From Aurantimicrobium sp. INA4 (GTDB lineage Bacteria > Actinomycetota > Actinomycetes > Actinomycetales > Microbacteriaceae): 64,000 nt of DNA. Position numbers and translations under genes: made by a program. Below the pieces are notes generated by a model that did no database searches, was not told where the DNA came from, and was given only the letters and a program-made list of their open reading frames with translations. The stretch is from assembly GCF_027924525.1 (NCBI RefSeq), contig NZ_AP027040.1:930001-994000 (forward strand), given 5' to 3'. This document shows positions 28,050 through 37,997 of this stretch, one piece after another. Numbering within the stretch: position 1 is the first letter of the stretch; the number at the start of each line of letters is the position of its first letter.

Positions 28050-28966
28050 AACGGCAGCAGTGCATCGATAGCTACTGCTAGGAATATCACCGACAGGTAG
28101 CCATTCGAGAAGTGGAACAAGCGCATTGGCTTGGGGTCTATCTGGCGCAGAGCTCGTGAATACAGCAGGTGGCTTTCCACAATGAACCAAGCACCTGCCA
28201 CGAGAGCAACAGCGGTATAGATCCAGCCCATGTCTGCTACCGGCACAAGTAAAAGCGTGGCAGCAACGGTTGCCCAAGCGTAGAGCACAATTTGGAGACC
28301 GACTGTTACTCGACCACGTACCACTGTGAGCATAGGCACGTTGGCGTTTTTGTAGTCTTCGCGGTATCGCCACGACAGTGGCCAATAGTGCGGTGGTGTC
28401 CACAAGAAAATGATGAGGAACAAAATCACCGGAGCCCAGGACAGTGAGCCCGTTACAGCGGCCCACCCAATAAGCACAGGGAATCCACCCGCAGCTCCAC
28501 CCCAGACAATGTTTTGTGGAGTGCGGCGCTTGAGCACGAGGCTGTAGACAATGACGTAGAACGCAATTGCGGAGACAGATAGCGATGCTGCGAGCAGGTT
28601 GGTAAAGAGCAAGAACCACATAGTGGAAATAACTGCGAGGGCCCACGAGAAAATCAAGGCTTGTTTGTCAGTGATTTCACCTGTGACGAGTGGGCGCCCT
28701 TTGGTGCGGTTCATCAGACGATCGATATCGCGATCGATATAGCAATTGAAGGAGCCAGCAGAACCGGCACTCATCATTCCACCGATCAGGACTGCGAGAA
28801 CCAGCCACAGGTTGGGAACGCCTTCCTGTGCCAAAAACATGGTGGGAATCGTCACTGCCAACAGCAGTTCCATCACGCGAGGTTTTGTCAGTGAAACATA
28901 GGCAGCAACTGTGCGCTTAAAGCCGACCGTGGACACAGCAGTGGTGCCAGATTCGGAAGCGTTCAT
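28046..28966 (-). CDS. ctaB: Protoheme IX farnesyltransferase (heme O synthase, COX10/CtaB)
   Basis: UbiA-family prenyltransferase that adds a farnesyl chain to heme B, giving heme O, the substrate of CtaA. Motifs: YVSLTKPRVMELLL, the first Asp-rich loop NCYIDRDIDRLMNRTKGRPL (in part) and the second DYKNANVPML, with about nine membrane segments. I place the start at 28966 (MNASESG, 306 aa), with GAGGA just upstream; the longer open frame adds 49 residues with no family similarity and runs into the tkt promoter region. Confidence 0.94.
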   Translation of the reverse strand: MNASESGTTAVSTVGFKRTVAAYVSLTKPRVMELLLAVTIPTMFLAQEGVPNLWLVLAVLIGGMMSAGSAGSFNCYIDRDIDRLMNRTKGRPLVTGEITDKQALIFSWALAVISTMWFLLFTNLLAASLSVSAIAFYVIVYSLVLKRRTPQNIVWGGAAGGFPVLIGWAAVTGSLSWAPVILFLIIFLWTPPHYWPLSWRYREDYKNANVPMLTVVRGRVTVGLQIVLYAWATVAATLLLVPVADMGWIYTAVALVAGAWFIVESHLLYSRALRQIDPKPMRLFHFSNGYLSVIFLAVAIDALLPF

Positions 28967-29062
28967 GAGTCCTCTGAGAAGTTGGGCCTTGGTGTCCAAG
29001 TCTACGGGAGGTAACGCTGTGTCATTTGGCACGTTCCCCGAGGGCGTAAGCCCAGCAGTGCC

Positions 29063-29068
29063 TATACT
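29063..29068 (+). promoter_or_regulatory. Possible -10 element (TATACT) of the tkt operon
   Basis: TATACT is a near-consensus -10 hexamer in the 196-nt gap between ctaB and tkt. It would give a 5' leader of about 88 nt. No clear -35 was seen. Confidence 0.35.
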
Positions 29069-29162
29069 TAGAGGAGCCGTTATTCGGCATGTGTGGCCTA
29101 TTTTTCCGGCCATCGTAATTTTCCCCCACCTCCCTCACGGAATATGGAAGGCCGATATAGAT

Positions 29163-31259
29163 ATGGCGCAGCTCGACTGGTCCGAATTAGATAACAAGGC
29201 AGTTGACACCGCGCGTGTTCTGGCGGCTGACGCAGTCGAGAAGGTGGGAAACGGTCACCCCGGAACCGCCATGAGCCTCGCACCGGCCGCATACCTCCTG
29301 TGGAACAAGATCATGCGTCGGGACCCACGGGATGACCAGTGGATTGGCCGCGACCGCTTCATTCTTTCCGTAGGACACTCTTCGCTCACACAGTACGTGC
29401 AGCTGTACTTGAACGGATACGGTCTTGAACTCGACGACCTCAAGGCTTTGCGTACCTGGGGCTCACTAACCCCGGGCCACCCTGAATACGGTCACACCAA
29501 GGGTGTAGAAATCACCACCGGTCCCCTAGGACAAGGCCTCGCTTCTGCTGTGGGCTTTGCTTACGCATCTCGCTTCGAACGTGGTCTTTTTGACCCCAAC
29601 GCAGCACTTGGAACCAGCCCCTTTGACCACTTCGTTTATGTCATTGCTGGTGACGGCGACCTGCAAGAAGGTGTCACCGCTGAAGCGTCCTCTCTTGCCG
29701 GTCACCAGCAACTGGGTAACCTCATCGCGATCTATGACTCCAACCAGATTTCGATTGAAGACGACACCACCATTGCATTCACCGAGGACGTAGCCAAGCG
29801 TTACGAGTCTTATGACTGGCACGTCCAGACTGTGGACTGGAAGAAAACCGGTGTTTATGTTGAAGACGTCGCTGCCCTTAATGACGCCATCGAGGTAGCC
29901 CAGGCAGTCACAGACAAGCCTTCATTGATCATTCTCAAGACCATCATTGGTTGGCCAAGCCCTAAGAAGCAGAACACCGGAAAGATCCACGGTTCTGCAC
30001 TCGGTACAGATGAGCTCAAGGGCCTCAAGGAAGTTCTCGGCTTCGACCCTGAACAGAGCTTCCAGGTAGCTGACGAAGTTATCGAGCACACCCGCAAGGC
30101 TGTGGCAAAGGGCGCTGCTGAACGCGCTGAATGGCAGAAGAGCTTTGACGCGTGGGCGGTAGCAAACCCAGAAAACAAGAAGCTTCTCGACCGCCTCGAA
30201 GCAGGCCTGCTTCCTGACGGTGTTGAAGCAGCGCTTCCTGTGTTTGAAGGTGGCACTGAAGTTTCTACTCGTGCCGCTTCTGGCAAGGTACTCAACGCGC
30301 TGGGACCCGTCATCCCTGAGCTTTGGGGCGGATCTGCTGATCTCGCCGAGTCCAACAACACCACCCTCGAAGGAGCAAATTCCTTCGTTCCTGCTCAGTG
30401 GTCAACCCACGAGTGGACAGGTGACAACTATGGTCGCGTCCTTCACTTCGGTATTCGTGAGCACGCCATGGGCGCAATCCTGAACGGTATCGCCTTGCAC
30501 GGCAAGACCCGAGCTTATGGTGGAACCTTCCTCATCTTCAGCGACTACATGCGCCCTGCCGTGCGCCTGGCAGCACTCATGAAGGTGCCATCGATCTTCG
30601 TGTGGACCCACGACTCCGTGGCTCTGGGGGAAGACGGCCCCACACACCAGCCCATCGAACAGCTCGCTACTTTGCGCGCCATTCCTGAGTTGGATGTGGT
30701 TCGTCCTGCAGATGCAAACGAAGTTGCCTACGCCTGGAAGACAATCCTGGAACGCCGCAACGGGCCTGCAGGTATTGCTCTGACTCGTCAGAACATTCCC
30801 GTATTCACCCGCGGAGAGGGCGTTGCTACCGGCGATACCTTCGCTCATGCACGTGAAACCGCAAAGGGCGCCTACATTCTCGTTGACGCAGCAAACGGCA
30901 AGCCAGATGTGATCTTCATCGCAACCGGTTCTGAAGTTCAGCTCGCTGTTGCAGCTCGCGAACAGCTCGCCAGTGAAGGCATCCATGCTCGCGTGGTTTC
31001 TGTGCCGTGCCTCGAGTGGTTCTACGAACAGCCTGCGGCATACCAGGAGAGCGTTCTTCCGTCAGCGGTGAAGGCACGCGTTTCCATCGAAGCTGGCCTG
31101 TCGCTGACCTGGGACAAAATTGTTGGCTCCACAGGTCGTAGCGTCTCAATCGAACACTTCGGAGCGTCCGCAGATTACAAGACCTTGTTCACCAAGTTCG
31201 GCATCACAACCGAAGCTGCTGTCCAGGCTGCAAAAGAAACTCTCGCAGCCCAGAAATAA
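29163..31259 (+). CDS. tkt: Transketolase
   Basis: Thiamine-diphosphate enzyme that moves two-carbon units between sugar phosphates in the non-oxidative pentose phosphate pathway. Seen: GNGHPGTAMSLAP near the N-terminus, the TPP motif GDGDLQEGVTAEASS through YDSNQIS, GIREHAMGAILNG and DSVALGEDGPTHQP. The start is at 29163 (MAQLDWSEL, 698 aa, the normal family length); the open frame extends 84 codons further left but that part is unlike transketolase. First gene of tkt-tal-pgi-zwf-opcA-pgl. Confidence 0.97.
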   Translation: MAQLDWSELDNKAVDTARVLAADAVEKVGNGHPGTAMSLAPAAYLLWNKIMRRDPRDDQWIGRDRFILSVGHSSLTQYVQLYLNGYGLELDDLKALRTWGSLTPGHPEYGHTKGVEITTGPLGQGLASAVGFAYASRFERGLFDPNAALGTSPFDHFVYVIAGDGDLQEGVTAEASSLAGHQQLGNLIAIYDSNQISIEDDTTIAFTEDVAKRYESYDWHVQTVDWKKTGVYVEDVAALNDAIEVAQAVTDKPSLIILKTIIGWPSPKKQNTGKIHGSALGTDELKGLKEVLGFDPEQSFQVADEVIEHTRKAVAKGAAERAEWQKSFDAWAVANPENKKLLDRLEAGLLPDGVEAALPVFEGGTEVSTRAASGKVLNALGPVIPELWGGSADLAESNNTTLEGANSFVPAQWSTHEWTGDNYGRVLHFGIREHAMGAILNGIALHGKTRAYGGTFLIFSDYMRPAVRLAALMKVPSIFVWTHDSVALGEDGPTHQPIEQLATLRAIPELDVVRPADANEVAYAWKTILERRNGPAGIALTRQNIPVFTRGEGVATGDTFAHARETAKGAYILVDAANGKPDVIFIATGSEVQLAVAAREQLASEGIHARVVSVPCLEWFYEQPAAYQESVLPSAVKARVSIEAGLSLTWDKIVGSTGRSVSIEHFGASADYKTLFTKFGITTEAAVQAAKETLAAQK

Positions 31260-31340
31260 ATCACACGGGGTCAGGAACGACGTTTCTGGCCCAGTATTAC
31301 AACTTCATATTTGACCACCCATCAAGGAGAATCCAGGTTC

Positions 31341-32447
31341 ATGTCGAACTCCCCCACCGCACAACTGTCCGCAGCCGGCGTCAGCATATGGCTCGATGAC
31401 CTCTCTCGCGAGCGCATCACCTCTGGCAACCTCCAGGCACTTATTGCTGAAAAGAATGTTGTGGGCGTGACCACAAACCCCACGATTTTTGCTGGCGCCC
31501 TCACTAATGGTGAAAGCTATGCAGCTCAAGTCAAGCAGCTAGCTGCAGCGGGGGCAGATGCTGAAGCTGCGGTCTTTGAGATCACAACCGATGACGTTGC
31601 AGATGCCTGTGACATCTTCCGGGGTGTATTCGACGCTACTAACGGTGTTGATGGACGTGTCTCTATCGAAGTATCTCCCACACTTGCTCACGATGCTCCA
31701 GGCACTGTTGACGAGGCAAAGCGTCTGTGGGCTAAGGTCAACAAGCCCAACGCGTTGATTAAGATTCCAGCAACTCTTGCTGGCCTGGATGCCATCACTG
31801 ACGTGATTGGTGAGGGCATCTCCGTGAACGTAACACTGATTTTCTCTCTGGAACGCTACGAAGCAGTTATCAAGGCCTACCTTGCTGGTCTGGAGAAAGC
31901 GAAAGCTAATGGACACGATCTCTCCAAGATTCACTCTGTGGCGTCCTTCTTTGTTTCCCGCGTGGACACTGAGGTGGACAACCGCCTGAACGCCATTGGG
32001 ACTCCAGAAGCCCTTGCACTCAAGTCCAAGGCAGGTTTGGCGAATGCACGCCTGGCTTATGAACTCTACGAAGCACAGTTCAACACTCCTCAAGCAGTTT
32101 CCCTGCTCGCCGATGGCGCGAATGTTCAGCGTCCACTCTGGGCCTCCACCGGCGTGAAAGACCCAGCACTTCCTGACACGCTCTATGTCACCGAGTTGGT
32201 TGCTGCTGGCATCGTCAACACCATGCCCGAGAAAACACTTGATGCAACATTTGATCACGGAGTCGTTACAGGTGACACCATCACCACCAACTACGCCGAT
32301 GCCAAGGCAGTTTTTGCGGCATTAGCTGCAGTCGGCGTTGACTTTGAGGATGTCACCAATGTCCTCGAATCTGAAGGCGTCTCCAAATTCATCATCTCTT
32401 GGGGCGAACTCCTCGAGACTGTCAACACCGCACTAGCAGGAGCATAA
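31341..32447 (+). CDS. tal: Transaldolase
   Basis: Moves a dihydroxyacetone unit between sugar phosphates. The 368-aa protein has the N-terminal [10 protein letters not shown] motif and the Schiff-base lysine K141 in NALIKIPAT, followed by [13 protein letters not shown]. The start is at 31341 (MSNSPTAQL), with AGGAG about 10 nt upstream; an earlier in-frame start has no ribosome site. The TAA is followed directly by the pgi ATG. Confidence 0.96.
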   Translation: MSNSPTAQLSAAGVSIWLDDLSRERITSGNLQALIAEKNVVGVTTNPTIFAGALTNGESYAAQVKQLAAAGADAEAAVFEITTDDVADACDIFRGVFDATNGVDGRVSIEVSPTLAHDAPGTVDEAKRLWAKVNKPNALIKIPATLAGLDAITDVIGEGISVNVTLIFSLERYEAVIKAYLAGLEKAKANGHDLSKIHSVASFFVSRVDTEVDNRLNAIGTPEALALKSKAGLANARLAYELYEAQFNTPQAVSLLADGANVQRPLWASTGVKDPALPDTLYVTELVAAGIVNTMPEKTLDATFDHGVVTGDTITTNYADAKAVFAALAAVGVDFEDVTNVLESEGVSKFIISWGELLETVNTALAGA

Positions 32448-34055
32448 ATGTCTTTTCGCATCAAAGTATCTGGAGCAGCGGAAGCCGCTGTTGAAAAGCA
32501 CGTCCCTCAGCTCGTTTCAGACATGGTTGCTTCGAGTATTACCGCTCAGGACCCCGCACTCTGGGGCGCTGAAGCTGAATCCGAATCTGCGATTCGCTTG
32601 GGATGGACAGAATCCGTTGCAATCTCTCGCCCTCTCGTTGCAGAGATTCAAGCATTACGCGATCAATTGCGCGAAAAAGGTGTCAACCACATTGTCTTAG
32701 GTGGAATGGGCGGCTCCTCTCTCGCTCCTGAAGTCATTACGGCCACGATGCAGGCAGAGTTGACCGTTTTGGATTCAACTGAACCAGGCCAGATTCAAGC
32801 AGCAATAACCGATCGTCTGCAGACCACGGCAGTGGTTATCTCAAGTAAGTCTGGTGGAACTGTTGAAACCGATAGCCAGAAGCGTATTTACGAAGCAGCT
32901 TTTGAAGCAGTAGGAATCGATCCCCTCGAGCGCATCATTGTTGTGACCGACCCAGGTTCACCGCTGGATAAGTCTGCTCGGGAGGCGGGATACCGCGTCT
33001 TCAACGCTGACCCCAACGTGGGTGGACGATTCTCCGCACTAACCGCATTTGGTCTTGTACCTTCCGGTCTCGCTGGAGTGGATATTGCTGAACTACTCAA
33101 CGAAGCTGAGGCTATCTCCATCGACCTTGCTGTTGACCAGCCTGAGAACCCAGGTTTGATCTTGGGTGCAGCTATTGCGGGAACTTCTCCCCTGAAAAAC
33201 AAACTTGCTCTGGTCACAGACGGGACTCACCTCGTTGGTTTCCCCGACTGGGCCGAGCAGCTGATCGCTGAATCAACAGGCAAGGAAGGAACTGGGATTC
33301 TTCCCGTTGTTCTTGATGTTGTCTCTCCTGAACTCAGCGCTGGATATGAGGATGTTCAGGTCCTTCGTCTTGTCGATGACGCACACGAATTCCACCTCCT
33401 CAAGCACGACCGTCACGAGGGCGAAATCCTGGTCTCGGGAACCTTAGGCGCCATGTTCCTTGTTTTCGAATATGCAACCGCTGTTGCAGGTCGTCTGTTG
33501 GGCATCAACCCCTTCGACCAGCCTGATGTGGAGTCCGCAAAAATTGCTGCTCGTGCCCTTCTGGATAACCGTCCGGCACCAACCGAACCCCTATTCACAG
33601 AAAAGGGCATCGAGGTCCGTGCACATGGCGATCTAGGAGATGCCAAAACCGTTCGTGAAGCAATTACCGCTGTACTCAAGCAATTGCCCACTGATGGTTA
33701 TGTCTCCGTTCAGGCATACGTTGACCGTGTGAACTTCCCCGAGGTACACGGTGTCCGTGATCTTGTTGCCGCACGCGCAGGTCGTCCTGTCACCTTCGGC
33801 TGGGGACCTCGCTTCTTGCACTCCACCGGACAATTCCACAAGGGGGGTCCAGCTGTTGGTGTGTTCATTCAAATTCTGCAAAAGCCTGCTGGAGATGTCG
33901 TGATTCCAGAGCGCCCCTTTACCTTCGGTGAATTGATTGCAGCTCAGGCAGCAGGTGATGCAGCGGTATTGGCGGAACACGGTCGTCCCGTACTCACTCT
34001 CACATTGACGAACCCCGCTACTGAACTCGAACACCTGTTCGCAGCCTTCAACTAA
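32448..34055 (+). CDS. pgi: Glucose-6-phosphate isomerase
   Basis: Interconverts glucose 6-phosphate and fructose 6-phosphate. The 535-aa protein shows the SIS phosphate-binding pattern LGGMGGSSLAPEV and VISSKSGGTVETDSQK, and the later LVTDGTHLVGFPDWAEQL and HSTGQFHKGGP regions. Inserted between tal and zwf, as often in Micrococcales. It starts immediately after the tal stop (no gap), so translation is probably coupled. Confidence 0.94.
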   Translation: MSFRIKVSGAAEAAVEKHVPQLVSDMVASSITAQDPALWGAEAESESAIRLGWTESVAISRPLVAEIQALRDQLREKGVNHIVLGGMGGSSLAPEVITATMQAELTVLDSTEPGQIQAAITDRLQTTAVVISSKSGGTVETDSQKRIYEAAFEAVGIDPLERIIVVTDPGSPLDKSAREAGYRVFNADPNVGGRFSALTAFGLVPSGLAGVDIAELLNEAEAISIDLAVDQPENPGLILGAAIAGTSPLKNKLALVTDGTHLVGFPDWAEQLIAESTGKEGTGILPVVLDVVSPELSAGYEDVQVLRLVDDAHEFHLLKHDRHEGEILVSGTLGAMFLVFEYATAVAGRLLGINPFDQPDVESAKIAARALLDNRPAPTEPLFTEKGIEVRAHGDLGDAKTVREAITAVLKQLPTDGYVSVQAYVDRVNFPEVHGVRDLVAARAGRPVTFGWGPRFLHSTGQFHKGGPAVGVFIQILQKPAGDVVIPERPFTFGELIAAQAAGDAAVLAEHGRPVLTLTLTNPATELEHLFAAFN

Positions 34056-34065
34056 AGAGGAAACC

Positions 34066-35607
34066 ATGTCACCTGTTGACATCACGGCCCGTCACAACCC
34101 CCTTCGAGTTGCCGAAGACCGCCGACTCAACCGCATTGCTGGCCCTTGTGGTCTTGTTCTGTTCGGCGTTACTGGGGACTTAGCCCGCAAGAAACTCATG
34201 CCTGCGGTCTACGACCTCGCAAACCGAGGATTATTGCCTCCTGGTTTTGCTTTGGTGGGTTTTGCTCGTCGCGACTGGGTCGATCAGGACTTTGCACAGG
34301 TCGTGCACGACTCCGTCAAGCAATATGCGCGCACGGAATTCCGTGAAGATGTGTGGCAGCAGCTGGCCAAAGGTATTCGCTTTGTTCAAGGTGAATTCAA
34401 CGATGACAAGGCGTTTGAACGTCTGAAAAAAACCATCGCAGAGCTCGACGAGAAGCGCGGGACCATGGGAAACCATGCGTTCTATCTCTCCGTCCCACCT
34501 CGTTCCTTCCCTGAGGTTGTTTCTCAGCTCAAGCGCGCAGGGCTTGCGGATGAGGTTGAGGGCCAGTGGCGTCGCGTCGTGATTGAAAAGCCGTTTGGTT
34601 CAGACCTGAAGACAGCTCGGGAACTCAATGATGTCGTGGAATCGGTCTTCCCCGCGGATTCTATTTTCCGTATTGATCACTACCTGGGTAAGGAAACAGT
34701 TCAAAACATTCTTGCTTTGCGTTTTGCAAACCAACTGTTTGAGCCACTGTGGAATGCGGAGCACGTCGACCACGTCCAAATCACCATGGCTGAAGATATT
34801 GGCGTGGGTGGTCGTGCCGGATATTACGACGGTATTGGTGCCGCTCGCGACGTCATTCAAAACCACCTTCTGCAGTTGCTTGCTCTGACTGCCATGGAAG
34901 AACCTATCTCCTTCAATGCAGAAGACTTACGTGCTGAGAAAGAGAAGGTTCTTGCTGCTGTTCGCTTGCCAGAAAACCTGGCGCATTCCACCGCTCGCGG
35001 TCAGTATGCCAGCGGCTGGCAAGGTGGCGAAGAGGTCGTTGGCTTCCTCGACGAAGAGGGAATGAACCCCAAATCAGTGACCGAAACCTACGCGGCAATG
35101 AGGCTCGATATCGGAACACGACGCTGGGCAGGTGTCCCCTTCTACCTGCGTGCAGGCAAGCGCCTGGGACGTCGCGTGACAGAAATCGCAGTCGTGTTCA
35201 AGCGTGCCCCCCAATACTTGTTTGCCGACCACCAAACCTCTGCACTGGGTCAGAATGCTCTCGTGATTCGTGTTCAGCCTGATGAAGGTGTCACTATTCG
35301 CTTTGGCTCTAAAGTCCCTGGTGCGGGCATGCAAGTTCGTGACGTAACCATGGACTTTGGTTATGGTCACGCTTTCACCGAGGCAAGTCCTGAAGCTTAC
35401 GAGCGTTTGATCTTGGATGTGCTCTTGGGAGAACCGCCACTATTCCCTCGTCACGAAGAGGTGGAATTGAGTTGGAAAATTCTTGACCCCATTGAAGAAT
35501 TCTGGGCAACCCAAGGCCAACCTGAGCTGTATGCGCCTGGAACGTGGGGCCCTGCTTCAGCTGATGAATTGATGGCCCGTGACGGCCGTGTTTGGAGACG
35601 TCCATGA
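34066..35607 (+). CDS. zwf: Glucose-6-phosphate dehydrogenase
   Basis: First oxidative step of the pentose phosphate pathway, glucose 6-phosphate to 6-phosphogluconolactone. The 513-aa protein has the nucleotide loop GVTGDLARKKL (34-44) and the active-site RIDHYLGKE (202-210). AGAGGAA lies upstream of the ATG. Its stop overlaps the opcA start (ATGA). Normal length. Confidence 0.97.
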   Translation: MSPVDITARHNPLRVAEDRRLNRIAGPCGLVLFGVTGDLARKKLMPAVYDLANRGLLPPGFALVGFARRDWVDQDFAQVVHDSVKQYARTEFREDVWQQLAKGIRFVQGEFNDDKAFERLKKTIAELDEKRGTMGNHAFYLSVPPRSFPEVVSQLKRAGLADEVEGQWRRVVIEKPFGSDLKTARELNDVVESVFPADSIFRIDHYLGKETVQNILALRFANQLFEPLWNAEHVDHVQITMAEDIGVGGRAGYYDGIGAARDVIQNHLLQLLALTAMEEPISFNAEDLRAEKEKVLAAVRLPENLAHSTARGQYASGWQGGEEVVGFLDEEGMNPKSVTETYAAMRLDIGTRRWAGVPFYLRAGKRLGRRVTEIAVVFKRAPQYLFADHQTSALGQNALVIRVQPDEGVTIRFGSKVPGAGMQVRDVTMDFGYGHAFTEASPEAYERLILDVLLGEPPLFPRHEEVELSWKILDPIEEFWATQGQPELYAPGTWGPASADELMARDGRVWRRP

Positions 35608-36545
35608 TCCTCGAACTTCCTGACACAACTACCGCAAAGGTTGCCAAAGAACTTGTGAACCTTCGTGAAGAAGGCGGTGCGGTTGCTCTTGGACGTGTTC
35701 TCACTCTCCTGATTTCTACCACTCTCGGTGAAGAAGAAGTTGCCATTGCCGCCGCTAACGAAGCATCCCGTGAGCACCCTATGCGTGTTATTGTGCTTTC
35801 AGTAATCGAACCTGAACACTCCATTTCTAACCGATTGGATGCCGAAGTTCGTGTTGGTGGCGATGCCGGTGCCAGCGAAGTTATCGTGCTCCGCGCTTAC
35901 GGCAAGGTAGGTTCTGACCAACAAGGTTTGGTAACAGGTCTTCTCCTCCCTGACACTCCAGTTGTTGCTTGGTGGCCAGGAGCTGCACCTGAAAAAGTTT
36001 CTGAATCTGCGCTAGGCAAAATTGCACAGTGTCGCATCACCGACTCTGCAGCTCAAAAAGAACCCCTGCAGGCGCTCGATGATTTGTCCAGAACGTATTC
36101 ACCCGGTGATGCGGACTTCGCCTGGACTCGACTGACACTGTGGCGGACACAACTCGCAGCAGTACTTGACCAACCACCGTATGAGCCCATCATTGAGGCT
36201 CATGTCACCTCCACGCCAGACTTCCCAGCAGCAAAAATGCTTGCAGCCTGGCTGCAACTCCAACTTCAAGTTCCGGTGACCTGTGACCTCACTCACACCG
36301 GTTTGAATTGGCGTGGGATCCACGGCGTTCGCCTAGTGCGCAAATCTGGTGCCATCGAGCTCACTCGAGTTGAACCGACAACAGCCCGTCTTGAACAGCC
36401 TGATCAGCCCAATCATGACATCTCGATGCCATTGCGTAGTCTGCGTGACTGCTTGGCAGAAGAGCTGCGCCGTTTGGACCCCGATGAGGTTTATGGGCGT
36501 GTGGTCACTGAAGGTCTCCCCCAAATCAAAATGGTGACCACGTGA
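35604..36545 (+). CDS. opcA: Glucose-6-phosphate dehydrogenase assembly protein OpcA
   Basis: Actinobacterial/cyanobacterial protein needed for active G6PDH. It is 313 aa and begins MILELPDTTTAKV; the conserved PDTPVVAWWPGAAP core and the C-terminal SMPLRSLRDCLAEELRRLDPDEVY are seen. I use the ATG at 35604, overlapping zwf as ATGA, rather than an in-frame ATG 12 nt upstream. Placement between zwf and pgl fits the role. Confidence 0.95.
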   Translation: MILELPDTTTAKVAKELVNLREEGGAVALGRVLTLLISTTLGEEEVAIAAANEASREHPMRVIVLSVIEPEHSISNRLDAEVRVGGDAGASEVIVLRAYGKVGSDQQGLVTGLLLPDTPVVAWWPGAAPEKVSESALGKIAQCRITDSAAQKEPLQALDDLSRTYSPGDADFAWTRLTLWRTQLAAVLDQPPYEPIIEAHVTSTPDFPAAKMLAAWLQLQLQVPVTCDLTHTGLNWRGIHGVRLVRKSGAIELTRVEPTTARLEQPDQPNHDISMPLRSLRDCLAEELRRLDPDEVYGRVVTEGLPQIKMVTT

Positions 36546-37282
36546 GTGAAGAAACCACACTCGAGGCATATGCCGATAAGCAAGAACTCATTGACAACAT
36601 CGACGAAATCTTCGAAGAAACGGTCAAAGATCTTCTTCTGCAACAAGAGAACGTCCACATTGTCCTCACTGGTGGAACTGTCGGTATTGCCCTACTAGAA
36701 AACATCGATCCCAGCCACAAACTGGATTGGAAAAGAATCCATCTGTGGTGGGGGGATGAACGCTTTGTCCCTGCAGGCCACCCAGACCGAAATGAGGGCC
36801 AAGCAACAGCTGCTCTGATTCACCGCCTTCCCATCCCAGCAGAGAATGTTCACCGCATGCCAGCGTCCGATTCAGGATTGACGCTAGATGAAGCAGTCGA
36901 TGCCTACGACGACGAGCTCGCGAGGTTCTGGCCAGAGCTTCCAGAGTTCGACATCACCCTGTTAGGCGTTGGGCCTGATGCCCACATCGCAAGCTTGTTC
37001 CCTGGGCTTGAAGGTATAGAGGTCGATGACCGCGCTGTCATCGCAGTGCGTAATTCCCCAAAACCTCCCGCAGAACGAATTAGCTTGACGCTTCCAGCGT
37101 TGAACAACTCGAAAAACGTCTGGGTTGTCGCCTCCGGCGCTGACAAAGCAGATGCCATCTATGCCGCGTTTACCTCTGAAAGCGCTTCAGAAGCGCCTGT
37201 GAGCGCCGTTGAGGGCATTGAAGAGACTGTGTTCTTCACCGACGAGGCTGCCGCAGCACGCCTCATAGAGGAAACGAATTAA
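36542..37282 (+). CDS. pgl: 6-phosphogluconolactonase
   Basis: Hydrolyses 6-phosphogluconolactone. The 246-aa protein has the SIS-like start VLTGGTVGIALLE, WWGDERFVPAGHPDRNEGQA and GVGPDAHIASLFPG with the catalytic His region. It starts with GTG overlapping the opcA stop (GTGA). It is the last gene of the operon; gnd is not in this window. The stop overlaps that of the convergent HAD gene in TTAA. Confidence 0.95.
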   Translation: MSEETTLEAYADKQELIDNIDEIFEETVKDLLLQQENVHIVLTGGTVGIALLENIDPSHKLDWKRIHLWWGDERFVPAGHPDRNEGQATAALIHRLPIPAENVHRMPASDSGLTLDEAVDAYDDELARFWPELPEFDITLLGVGPDAHIASLFPGLEGIEVDDRAVIAVRNSPKPPAERISLTLPALNNSKNVWVVASGADKADAIYAAFTSESASEAPVSAVEGIEETVFFTDEAAAARLIEETN

Positions 37283-37932
37283 CGCAATCTGCTCAAGGCG
37301 GGGATGTGGAGTACACCGTCCCGATAGCTAAGCCCCGCCAAGCTTTTCACAACTATCTCAACATCAGTATCAAGTGCAACCTTTGTCACCCCAATGACAC
37401 AGAAAGCACCGGCGGATAGCCCTGCCTGAATACCTGCAGCAGCGTCTTCGAAAACGATGCACTCCCCTGGCGTAAGGCCTAAATTTATTGCTCCTCGGAG
37501 ATACGGATCAGGATGTGGCTTGCCTCGCTCCACATCTTCAGACGAAACCAACTCGGCAGGTAACGGAAGCCCCGCTGCTTGCAGACGCGCTGCGCCCAGT
37601 CGGGGGTTAGCTGAAGTGCAGACGGTCCACATCCCTGGCATTAGCGACGTGAGGAGCTCTACCGCTCCAGGTAATGCTCGGGTCATGTGTGCTGAGTCTT
37701 GCTCCAACTGGTGAATGTAGGCAACAGCTTCGTCGTAGTAATCCTCAGACACATGCCTGCGCACCATATCTTCGGCACGAATACCGGCGTTGGAACGATC
37801 ACTCCAGTCAAAATCAGGAACATATCTCGCAGACCATTTGTTCCACGCGTCCACAGCCGCGCTGTGACTGTCCACCAAAACACCATCGTTATCGAAGAGT
37901 AAACCTGCGATAGGAAGTTCAATATCTTTCAA
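37279..37932 (-). CDS. HAD-superfamily phosphatase (beta-phosphoglucomutase-like)
   Basis: A HAD subfamily IA phosphohydrolase: nucleophile motif LLFDNDGVLVDS, motif II VCTSANPR, motif III lysine with GKPHPDPYLRGA, and VFEDAAAGIQAG. Probably acts on a small sugar phosphate. I propose TTG 37932 as start (AGGA 6 nt upstream, 217 aa). An in-frame ATG at 37965 would add 11 residues but lies inside the terminator stem of rbpA with no usable ribosome site. The stop overlaps pgl. Confidence 0.85.
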   Translation of the reverse strand: MKDIELPIAGLLFDNDGVLVDSHSAAVDAWNKWSARYVPDFDWSDRSNAGIRAEDMVRRHVSEDYYDEAVAYIHQLEQDSAHMTRALPGAVELLTSLMPGMWTVCTSANPRLGAARLQAAGLPLPAELVSSEDVERGKPHPDPYLRGAINLGLTPGECIVFEDAAAGIQAGLSAGAFCVIGVTKVALDTDVEIVVKSLAGLSYRDGVLHIPALSRLR

Positions 37933-37954
37933 GGTTTTTCCTGGGGTGAAAAGT

Positions 37955-37991
37955 GAGAAAAACATGGCCCCTGATTACTCAGGGGCCATGT
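37955..37991 (-). terminator. Intrinsic terminator of the gap-rbpA unit
   Basis: A 13-bp perfect inverted repeat (ACATGGCCCCTGA at 37962-37974, TCAGGGGCCATGT at 37979-37991) with a 4-nt loop, followed by TTTTTC on the minus strand, 6 nt after the rbpA stop. Confidence 0.88.
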
Positions 37992-37997
37992 GTAAAG

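Noticed and set aside
28967..29113. 49-residue extension of CtaB
   Set aside because: No similarity to COX10; the ATG at 28966 has GAGGA upstream and gives the normal length.
28911..29162. 84-residue N-terminal extension of transketolase
   Set aside because: The extension is unlike the family, overlaps the ctaB 5' end on the other strand, and the ATG at 29163 gives the normal length.
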